From Elysia marginata (lineage: Eukaryota > Mollusca > Gastropoda > Plakobranchidae): 22,753 nt of DNA. The notes under the pieces are model-generated. The model worked only from the letters and a program-made list of their open reading frames with translations. It was not told the DNA's origin and ran no database searches. Position numbers and translations under genes: made by a program. Shown here one piece after another: positions 10,932-20,400 of this stretch (its first letter is position 1; the number at the start of each line of letters is the position of its first letter). The stretch is from the NCBI GenBank assembly GCA_019649035.1, contig BMAT01013304.1, forward strand, positions 131,822 to 154,574, in the 5' to 3' direction.

Positions 10932-10969
10932 GTCACGTAACTTACACATTTTCCGTCATGTAACTTACA
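10932..10969 (+). repeat. Paired CACGTAACTTACA motifs, copies 4 and 5 (23-bp spacing)
   Basis: Copy 4 is an exact GTCACGTAACTTACA (10932-10946). Copy 5, GTCATGTAACTTACA (10955-10969), differs by one base. The two share the strand of copies 1-3 and sit about two helical turns apart, an arrangement common for cooperative protein binding (inference). Confidence 0.7.
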
Positions 10970-11123
10970 CCTTTTCAGGGTGACATGACTCTAAATACAT
11001 GCAGCCAAATGTCTTTGATTAAATGCACATGATAGTATACCATGTGCTAGCTTTGAAAATAAAATGCCACTAAATTGCTTCCAGTATGCTCTGCTCAAAC
11101 CTAAAAAAGGTGCCTTTTGCGTC

Positions 11124-11139
11124 GTGAACGTAACTTACA
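11124..11139 (+). repeat. GAACGTAACTTACA motif, copy 6
   Basis: Keeps the 12-base core ACGTAACTTACA; the 5' bases differ from the other copies. It is followed by CGGCCCATT, whose complement AATGGGCC also appears at the left end of the insertion (9181-9188), which could mark an internal or duplicated end. Confidence 0.65.
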
Positions 11140-12313
11140 CGGCCCATTGGCTTACTTTGGCTGACAGAGACATCAACAGAATCTCCTACATGAAAAGAAT
11201 AAATTCCTTCAGCTGGATTCATTGCCAGGAAGAGACTGCTAATTCTAGGGTTGGATATAACTATAAGGTGCATAGTGAATACATTCCAAAAGTATGTTAC
11301 AAGATGAGAACTTTGTGTTAATTTAAACATATTATTGGAAGTTATGAATGAACAAATTGAGAGCTTAGAACTGCTTAAATCAGATGGCAAAGGTTTATAA
11401 TATTTTATTCATAATGCCTCTAATACTGTAACGATGAAAAAAACATTGGCAAGTTGTTGAGGCTCCAGAGACAGCTGAATTCAACTTAAGTACCATTTCT
11501 TGCAAAAAAACAAACAAACAGCATTTACATGTCTGTGGACATAAAAAAATATTGGTCTGCAACCCAAGCCACCTGACCATTACACCAGGGATTTTTTTAG
11601 CCTTCTGAAGCGTCTGTGGATAAGTCACATTAAGTGAGGCAACTATTTAAAAAAAAGTATTTTTTTTTAAATCTACAGTGTTCTGTTTTTATATTGTCTC
11701 CTCTTGCAATAAATTGCTATTTTCTGCTTAAGTTCAAATTCCTGTGTTTTGTTCAATGATTATGTTGTATTGCAATACTATTACTAGTTACCTATTTATT
11801 GGTACTTAGCACTCAGGTAACTTAAAACTCTCTAAATATTAAATTTAAAGGGTATGTTTGCCCAAAAAAGAATTCAAAATTTGACGCACGACCAGGTGAA
11901 TGACCTTGCCCTTTTTTCAACGCCTAAAAATAGCCTCTTGCTAAAAAAATTATCATTTTTGTAATCTACACATTCTAAGCTTTATAATGATATATATTAT
12001 ACACTTCAAAAATTGGCCTCTCAAGTAAATGCTCAGAGACCTCATCTGTTTTCCGCTATAGTATAAGAAAGTTTTGCTTGAAATACATTGACTGATATAT
12101 CAACTTCACAAAAATGTGGTCTCACATAGTCTTCTGTTGCAATATAAGTACAATAAAATTTGAATCATCATCCATGCCATCTTTTTCTTCTGTCAACAAG
12201 AATTGATTCTGAAACTTTGGCCTTTTAATTTTCATAGACAAACCAGAAAAAGACTGTGAGTGGCATGTGAATTTTGACAAAAACTACAAGTTTTCTCTGA
12301 ATTGGAATGGCCC

Positions 12314-12590
12314 TTATACAGATCCCTGAGGACATCATACTTTATGAGAGTTGGTACAGATCTTACCATGTTACATTCTCATTTTACAACTGACTATAAC
12401 TGGAGATTTGAAATATATAATGAGCTAAACAAGCACAAAGCAATTTCATTCTGATGCCAAAAGTTGGTAATATTATTATTATATCTATCTAGCAGTATAT
12501 GGTGGTCTATGGTATCAAATTCAGCTGAAAGGTCAAACAAAGCAAGTACTGACAATGTCTTGGTTCCAGTTTTAGACAAAATCGAGAGAT
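12314..12590 (-). mobile_element. CR1/L2-like LINE, 5' portion (RT motifs A and B), split from 8222-9183
   Basis: The minus strand encodes LALFDLSAEFDTIDHHILL (about 12546-12490), the reverse-transcriptase motif A with its catalytic Asp. An A-x-x-W-F-S-S-Y-x-S-N-like segment near 12440-12400 is followed by a frameshifted Y-D-V-P-Q-G-S-V motif B at about 12345-12318. The piece ends where motif B would continue into V-L-G-P; that continuation is found at 9183. Right of 12590 the match fades into GA-rich DNA, so the LINE was 5'-truncated there or further eroded. Confidence 0.85.
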
Positions 12591-13060
12591 AGAAAGAGAC
12601 ATAGAGCTAAAGAGATAGAAAGAGAAAGAAAGACAAAGAGAACTAAGTCTGTGAAAAGGAGGAAAAAGAGACAAACTACAAATTTTTTATTTAGACCAGA
12701 AGAGAGAAAAAATGCCTTAATCTAGATTTCTCACTCTGGAGAAGGAGAAACAAATTCCAAATAAACAAGGTGTGGGTATATAGATTAAAACCTAGAAGTA
12801 GAATCTAGAATGCAATAGCATTGGAGAGAGAGAGAGAGTACATTGAGAAGAAGAAGACTTCAGAAGAGGAAGAAGAAACTAGGCCACCATCATAAGATAA
12901 AGTTGACAGACCATGCTAAGATCAAGGGGGGTAGAGAGAGAGAGAGAGATTTCTCAAGAGCAAGAGAGAGAGAGAGGAAAATGATTGAAGTTGAGATTGA
13001 AGCAGGAGCATGCCAAGTATTAGATGGTAGCAGCCAATCAGATTACCCTATTAAATCCTA
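12591..13060. repeat. GA-rich low-complexity block with (GA)n runs
   Basis: A purine-rich stretch with GAGA/GAAA repeats, including (GA)n runs near 12823-12838, 12935-12949 and 12964-12976. The plus strand has an open frame (12843-13061) rich in Arg/Glu/Lys, as expected from GA repeats; it is not considered a gene. No other feature is seen. Confidence 0.65.
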
Positions 13061-13319
13061 AGTTCTAAGTTTAGAAATCTTTGCTTTGAAGCAAAAGCCA
13101 TGTTATTACATTGTCACTCTAAAGCAAAATGCCACCATTTCACAGAGTAAAAACAAAGACGAAATAGCACGTAGCATGCAAACTGTAAAAGGCTGAAAAC
13201 ACTTAACAGGACTAACACAGTAACAGGCAAAGATTTTTTTAAAATTGAAAATTTAGTTTCACAATGGTGAAAGACTTTATGTGTGCAGTTTTGCATGCAA
13301 TGAAGCAAATCTTGATCTC

Positions 13320-13790
13320 CACACAGATCTAGGCCTATTCTATAGAAAAATCTAGAATGTTACTTTTGCTAAATTTCAGTTTAGGTCTAGAATCTAGGCC
13401 TATTTCAATATGCAATTTTTTTGCTCAGGACTGCTAAATTTGCGATTTTCAAACTTTCCTTCAAGATCTAGAGTGTATATTAGATTTAGATCTACAATTT
13501 AAAATCTAACTATAGAAAAAAATCCATATAGATCTAATCTACTCGCAGATCTAGATCTAGATAGATAGTCTAGTATCTAGATTCCTAATCTAGATTCTAA
13601 GTTTAGTCTATTTTGAGAATTTTTTCTAGATCTTTAGTAAGTTTCTTCTCTAAACTTACCACAGATTCTTTTCAAGTCGTTCAGTATAGATTAAATCATC
13701 ATTCCTTTGAATTTCAAGAAAATTTTGAACTCTCGATTTTAATCTGTAGTGATAAGCGAGATTTAGATCTAGATCTATTGTGTAAATTTT
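13320..13790. repeat. CTAGAT/AGATCT-rich block
   Basis: TCTAGA, AGATCT and CTAGATCTAG strings recur well over a dozen times, densest at 13526-13630 and again at 13760-13780. The hexamers are self-complementary, so the block reads alike on both strands. Isolated members of the same motif occur at 3733-3760, 15264-15275, 15620-15630, 15784-15802 and 16850-16858. No coding potential is visible. It may be a diffuse satellite-like or species-typical simple repeat. Confidence 0.6.
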
Positions 13791-14847
13791 ATACAGTTGT
13801 GTGGTCTATGCCTACAACTATGTAAGCACAATCACATAGATTTCTGTTGGTGGGAACTGGGAAGCGTTGAGAGGGTCGTTTTTGGTGTAAACAATAAAAT
13901 AAAAAGAGAGTTATCTTTCCGATTGAGGCTTGAGGGGGTTGAGAGTCAAACAGCCATGTAGTTTACGCCGAGCGCAAACATAACAGGATCTTTTGTAGAA
14001 GCAACTTAATTTACATTTTCATGAAGAAATTTTTTGTATCCTATCTTGTTTGTTCGAGGCAAAAGAATATGCGCATGATTATGCTTTGTTACCCTTCCCA
14101 ACTTCAAAGCCTATTTTAAGGTGCAGTACAATATAAATTATATAGAAAGTTTGCTGCCTGCACTATCTGGTGCCTTCCCCACAGCTTTCGGACCTTTCTT
14201 TTTTATAGTGTAATAATTATCTGTCGTGTACTTCCTCTCTTTATTTTGTCTCAATATGAAACTTTTGCGTGGCATTATATTGGCTACAGCTTAAGTATTG
14301 AATGTATAGCCTATCAGTATCAATCTAAAGCCCAATGAGTCGAGATGCGCATCCTATTTTATAGTGGACTCAACAAACTGAAATTAAATCCCGAATCTTT
14401 TGTTTATCTGTATTCCTTATAGAAGTCAAGTAACTATTATCAAATTCAGCTTGTTTTCAAACTGAAACTAATGTTGGGTCTACTATCTTCTCTGTTATGT
14501 TTATCCAACTCTTAGCCATGCAACTAGTAATGTAGTATCAGTGAGAGAAAGTGAGAGATTTATAATGACGCATGAATCTTGCAAAAGCTTGCAGCAGAGC
14601 GCTAGCTGGTTATTTTGCTAATTTTAAATAGGCTACATGTAGCTTGATAGGTGTGTACGGTATATTTTTTCTTATTTAAATCCATTTAGGCTACTTGAGA
14701 CAAACGTCGATTTTTCAAAGATAGTCATTGGATTCGATCTGTATGCCAACAAGCCTAAATAGGAATACTGCTGTATTTCTGGAGATTTTAAGGGAATAGT
14801 AGTTGCGAAAAGAGAAAAGGAGGAGGCATATGCCGGCACGCTGATAG

Positions 14848-14893
<46 letters not shown>

Positions 14894-16900
14894 CTTAGTA
14901 AATGAGAAATAACGCCAGTTGGTCTGAGAAGTGAGATGGTAGGCCTAACGACGTTATGTTAAAAATTTTGTAGTGGTTGTTTTATCTGAAAAAACATCGT
15001 TCTCATAGCAACACAAAAATAATTGGCTACAGTACCAAATATTTCTGAGAAAAATTGGTTTAGAGGAAATTTTAATTAAGCTTGAAGATGAAGCTTTGCA
15101 TGCTTAGAAAGAAACTCCGTGAATTTAATCTCAATCATTCGTTCGCGGATTTCTTTTTTTTTTTTTACAATTACCTCCCTTTTTGGCCAAGGCTTCGTTT
15201 CGTTTCGTTCGGCAAATTTGCTCTGTCGGGCATTGCAAAGAACACGGCAAATACTGATAATTCATCTAGATCTACGGATATATTTTTAAAAAAATTAAAA
15301 GAGTCTGAGCTGAGTATGTCTACATAGCACACATTTGAGTCAGGAAATATTTGCACCGAAGTTATTGCCAGAGTAGGAACTGCTAGATTTAACTTAAGAA
15401 TAGAATGTCATGTCGTGGCTCCTGTGCCTGTGGCTATGGGGCATGGCGATATATATAGAATCTAGATTATAAATAATAGAATGTTTTTAAAATAGATGCC
15501 ATGCCTTGGCCTTGCTTTGGCCCTTGAAGCCTAAAATGTTTGATTTATCACACAATTATAAAGAGATCTAACTACACACAAGGACTAGAAGTAGCAGTGT
15601 ACATGCTATTGCTACTAGTACTAGATCTATGCTGCATGAGGTTGAGGGGGGTGCGGATAATTACAGCCTTCAATGGGTTCATAAAAAATTTACCAATGGT
15701 ATTTTGTTGTGATTAGCATTTTAAAGCTGGACTCACACACCTTGCGGCCTCTCAAAGTGAAGGAAATCGGTACAATTTGTTTACTAGATCTAGGTCTAGA
15801 GTCTATACTTCATAAATTTTGTCAATGGTGTTTTTATAGGACAAGTTAAAATCAATGCGATTTTTGCACAATTATTTTCTTAAATTGAGGCACTTGAAAT
15901 TCTGCACCACACTAGTGCTAAACCAAGCAGTTTCCTTGCCAGAAAAACAGAATACAGAATAACTTTATAATCCTTTAAATGGAAATTACATTGACTGCTC
16001 ATACATTGCAATTTGTATCTAGGACAACTGGCATAGTTTTGAAATTTGAGAGGTCTTCCTCTAAACTTTTCTCCTTGGGGGAAAAGTAACCATTTTTTTT
16101 TCTAACAGGTGGATTGACAGAGGTGTCTGGTTGGATTACTAGTACAGAGACTTATGATTATTTTCAGTAAAGGGTTTATACATGTTCTATAATAATTCTA
16201 AAATATTACTAAATAGTGTACTTGTGAGTGAGTGTTTTTTTTTTAAGAGATATAGCTCAATTCTAGCTTAAATAAAACCAACTAAAATCATATTCCCTAA
16301 CAAAATATTGTATGAAAGCAAAGTCTGTAATTTAGTTTGAATCATTCACAGGCAAAAATTGTCACAGATAATGGATACAAAATATCTCGAAAACCCTTAA
16401 TAGCCCTGAGGCTGAAGTACAAATATTTTGCTGGGGAGCACCAAATTTTTGTAAGCTAGCATTTCAGGGATGCCATTTTTTCGTATTGTCCATTTTTTAA
16501 GCCTAAGGAATTAATGGAATAGACAAAATTGAACAAGTTTGATCCTATGAACAATTATAATTCAGTTCACTGAGTCTTAAATGACGTTTTATTTTTTAAC
16601 CCTCTCAGCCCTCTGCCCCTGCAGCTGACAACTGCTCCCACCTGGGCTCCTGAGCAAAACAACTGAATTTGTAGAAACTGAATGCCTTCACTTACTTCTT
16701 CAGAATTGTTTACACTTCCAATTCTTTAGAAACACAGTAAAGCTAGATGCTGGCTTAGTAATGGTCTCTGCCTATCCGCTGTATAAATTTTCTTCAATCA
16801 GTCTAGGCCTATCTCTTCCACCAAACTTTCACTATAGATTCATCACTGTAGATCTAGGGGTATTCCTGATCCAATCCACGTTTCAGAATCAATAATTTGC
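13791..16900. other. Intergenic DNA with no recognised gene
   Basis: Mixed AT-rich sequence. Two overlapping open frames near 15082-15356 (one on each strand) share a slightly GC-richer patch around 15170-15250 but resemble no known protein, and no splice structure supports them. A (GA)n tract is listed separately. The stretch from 15360 to 16900 holds only isolated CTAGAT motifs. Confidence 0.5.
14849..14891. repeat. (GA)n dinucleotide microsatellite, about 21 units
   Basis: An uninterrupted GA run of about 43 bases, the longest perfect simple repeat in the window. It is likely polymorphic in length and prone to assembly or sequencing error. Confidence 0.9.
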
Positions 16901-16919
16901 TGCAAAGACATCGTTCCTT

Positions 16920-17287
16920 GAAAATAACCTTTGTTGTCGTTTCCCTGACAACGGCCCCGGTTGCTCCAGCGCTCGCTTGATGGTGAAAAATTAGTCAAAT
17001 AGTAAAAAACAACTAAAACACTTAATCAAATTATGCGGGGAAGCCATTTGTAAACATCTGAGCTCATGTGAACAGGAAAAGTCCAGTGATTGGCCGATTA
17101 TTTTTAGACTATGGCACACATGTTTTTAATACACCTCTGAATACCTGGAATCCGGTTTGATGGGGTAAAGATATCTTCATAATTTCAGATATTTTCAGAA
17201 AATGTGAGTGGCATCCCTGGCGCTTGTAACTTGTTCATCATCATCAAATGTGTTTCACTCAGAGATTTATGTTTTTGTTTTTTCTAG
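16920..17287 (+). promoter_or_regulatory. Putative Chk2 promoter and 5' UTR region
   Basis: Directly upstream of the Chk2 start exon. A short CpG-containing patch (16935-16980) carries an inverted repeat GTTGTC-N8-GACAAC (16933-16952), and a reverse CCAAT box (ATTGG) lies at 17089-17093, a site type common in cell-cycle promoters (NF-Y). A good donor, AAAAT|GTGAGT at 17204, pairs with the acceptor TTTTTTCTAG ending at 17287, which would remove an 84-base 5' UTR intron. The exact transcription start is not visible. Confidence 0.4.
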
Positions 17288-17307
17288 AATAAGCTCTCTT
17301 TACGAAG

Positions 17308-17422
17308 ATGGCTACCCTGCCCACTCAGGATATTGTTGATGGAGACTTCCATATTGAGGAAGAGAAGCCGTCTGAAGCCTGGGGGCGCTTGTTTCCACTT
17401 GGGATTAGTTTCATTGCTCAAG
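17308..17422 (+). CDS. CHEK2: Chk2 coding exon 1: short N-terminus and FHA start
   Basis: Residues 1-38 plus one base. The exon opens at 17288 after TTTTTTCTAG; the donor is CAAG|GTAAAG. It includes T6-Q7, the only ATM-type site before the FHA domain, and W25-G-R-L, equivalent to the W-x-R-L that begins the vertebrate FHA region. A possible internal acceptor (CCCACTCAG|GAT, 17328) in phase 0 could let another 5' exon be used. Confidence 0.9.
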
Positions 17423-20400
17423 GTAAAGGTTTAAGATTTAACTAGATTCCAAGTTCTTTATTGTCTGGTTTACAGCAACAATATTATACAGTCAAATAAC
17501 ATCTATACTTAGAGGAAAGAAAACATATTTGATTCATCATGTAGCATGCAAATAGGACCTGTGAATGTGATAATATTCTTGTTTACGCATTTGATGGATG
17601 CAGGTTTTGAAGGTTCTCGAAGGTTAAATCATGTGATTAGACTGGTGATTGAAAAAGCCGCACTTGTAAATATTGATTGCCCAATTACCTACAATACAAA
17701 GATACACTGTGAAGTCAAGAGTAGCAGTACGTTTGGCATTTTTAGCACTCTAACAATAGTTGGATTTGATTCAGAGATTCAATTGATCTCAAGTGATTTT
17801 TCCCAACTGATCTTTTACATATTAACATTTTCATAAGTTCATGTTTAAAGATTAGCCACATTAGGGTAGTTTTAATACAGCTTTGCAATATTTTCAGACC
17901 TCACCTCAGATCAGTATACATTTGGTCGAGGTGAAAGCTGTGATGTTCCTTTTAGTAGCCAGGCTGCCAAAACCCACCAATGTTTTCAGGCATATAGCAA
18001 AGTACATTTCAAACTAATAAGGGTAGGTACTTTTGAGTTTCTTTTTGAAGATTTCTTTTTAATACCATACCTGTTTTCAAGTGTTTGAGATATTTAAGAT
18101 GGTTACAAAAAATTTCCAGTTTTTTTTTTTGATGAAACATAATTTCCCAAACATCAATCTGAAAATTAAAATATTATTATTAACACATTTAAACCTGTTG
18201 ATTGAACAGGACATCATAGACTATGTTTTTAAAAGGAGTTAAATGCAATCGGTGCATGTATTTTTTTTTAATAATAAAAAAAATGTGAGTACAAGATACA
18301 TTTACATGACATGGAGATAGTATATTATCGCTCAGATTGAACATTATTGAAAATTCAGAATCATACACGGAGCTTCTTTAAAGTTTAAGTTTGCATCTTT
18401 TGGGAATTAACAAAACCTTAGAACTGAGAGGATAATGCACAAGATGTCATTTTTTTTTAAAGGTCTTCAACTTGTACTTGCCCCTCCCTCTAACCTGTCT
18501 CTTGCTTGATGCATAAATTTTTCCTGTAAGCTAAAGACTAATGCCTGTTTGTGTATGAGGATGGCAAATTTGCTTATAGAGTGTTTGTTATATGTATTGC
18601 TTGCTAAGTAACTACTGGGAAACAGGAAGAAACCCGCACTTTAAAAAAACCCTTGATTAAGGAGAACTTAACTTTATAAATTTCAAATGATCAGTTCAAT
18701 TCTAAAAGGCCAAAAATGCAAAAATAAAAAAGAAAGAAAAGAAATGTGTCACTCAAAGAAAACATGAATTTATGAGGACTGCTGTAATATTTATGATAAC
18801 TGGTGCACATTCTACACATTGTTGCTTCGAAGAACATATGTAATTGAGAATTTTTCACACCTTTTTGATTTGTACTTCAAAACTTTAGTTTAAGCTTTAG
18901 TTTCTTTCATTTCATACCAGAAAGAGACAAAAACTGGAGTTCACATTTTTTTGGAAGACACAAGCAGCAATGGAACTTTCATCAATGGGGAGAAAGTAGG
19001 TCAGTGCATACTTGAGGACTATTGCCTCACTCTCTGTAGCTTAATAATCATCTATACCTCTTCATAGTGACACAGGTCCTGCCTAACTGCATAACTATAG
19101 CCAAACCACCAGCTGTTGCTGAGGTATAAGCAGAGAATATAAACAATGATAGGAGAGAACGATTTTTCAAATTCAGACCAGTTAAAATCGTTAGCCATAA
19201 AAGAAGTGGAAAGTTATGTCAGCGAAAAAAGTACGACGGAGTGTAAAATGTTCTTCTGTTGAATATTCAGTTAGCAAATCAGCTTGGCAATCTGAACCTA
19301 GAGCAGTGACACCATCTTGAGTATCTTATTCCATTCCAGCCTCTTTCTTTCATCAAACTTGTTTTAACTAAGTATTGATAGTGCAGGTTTTGATTTGTTA
19401 AAAACTTATTCTAGGGCACCAAAAAAAATGATTTGATATTACCAATTTAGAAACAAAAATGAAAAACCTCGTCTTTAACTTATTAATCTCCATTTTTTTT
19501 TCTAATTTGAAAACTTGGATGGATTTACCTTTCTTTTCTTTATTTATTTAAAACAAGTGGGTTTTAATTTCATGCAATAAGGATTATTGAAAGTTTTTCA
19601 CCTCATTATCAGGTAAAGGAAAGAAACAAGTACTCAACAACAATGATGAAATTGCCCTGGCCATGAAGAGTAACAAAGGTGAGCACTTGGTAATACATTG
19701 TATATGACATGAACAGATGTGGTTGCCAGTATTTTATTTGTCTCTCTTGAAAGAGTAAGAAAAATGAGTATTTCGTTTACAGCATTTCTAATAGAGACAA
19801 ATAAAATAGTGGGGTTTTTTTGGATTATGCATTTTTTTAAAAATGTTTTTGAAAATACTCCAATTATAAGCAATATAGGCACTAATCTTATAAAGCGTTA
19901 ATCAGAATAAGAACCAGAAGAGATCATTAGACACAAGAATCTAAACCTGCAAAAGCCTATGAAAACTTGAATAAGGTCTCGAACTTGCTCTACATTTGAT
20001 GATTAGATGAAATCTTTTTTTAATTTCCCAATGTTCCGAATGGCTACATGTAAATCTGTGGAGCACGATTCTAGTGAGAGACTATGTATTTAATCTGCAG
20101 TGGCAGAAAAAGTAAATTCAAATAAGTTCACTGTGAAAATTGAGAAACAAAAAGAAATCATGATTTAAAGCATGCAAAAATAAAGAGCATTTTGTATCAT
20201 ATATAACGCCTAATCCACTAAAATCCTCAAGGGTTACGGGTTCCTTAACAGGCCATTACCAACCAAATAACCTTTTGAAAATAAATAGGTTGAGGCTAAA
20301 ACCATTTTTAAACGGTTTTAAACCTTATTCAGGCTGAAATTTTATGGTTTATGTGTTTAATTTTAATTGCTATGGTTGCTAAGACCTTTACATTTTAGTA

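Larger units (their letters stand above)
9184..12313. mobile_element. 3,130-bp insertion with 10-bp terminal inverted repeats (non-autonomous DNA transposon)
   Basis: The left end GGGCCATTCC (9184-9193) and right end GGAATGGCCC (12304-12313) are perfect inverted repeats. The flanks TAAT (9180-9183) and TTAT (12314-12317) fit a 4-bp target duplication with one change; a 3-bp TAA/TTA duplication is also possible. Both flanks belong to one LINE. With the insert and one duplication copy removed, the LINE reads PQGSVLGPILF without a break, which fixes both borders. Inside are six copies of a CACGTAACTTACA-like motif and a SINE-like tail. No transposase is recognised; the minus-strand open frames at 9206-9406, 9893-10189 and 11070-11390 match nothing I know. 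The superfamily is unclear: short ends beginning GG and a 3-4 bp duplication would suit PIF-Harbinger-, Zator- or Sola-like elements, but this is inference. Confidence 0.75.

Noticed and set aside
11064..11390. Overlapping open frames on both strands within the 3.1-kb insertion, considered as a transposase remnant
   Set aside because: No catalytic motif of a known transposase family could be seen in either frame; the overlap of both strands suggests chance.
12843..13061. Plus-strand open frame rich in Arg, Glu and Lys
   Set aside because: Composition is what GA repeats give when translated; no domain, no splice support.
15082..15356. Two overlapping open frames, considered as an isolated exon
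   Set aside because: Plus frame includes a poly-Phe run from a T tract; neither frame matches a known family and no convincing splice sites flank them.
17546..17836. Open frame of 96 codons inside Chk2 intron 1
   Set aside because: Flanked by clean donor and acceptor of conserved Chk2 exons; including it would break the FHA domain.
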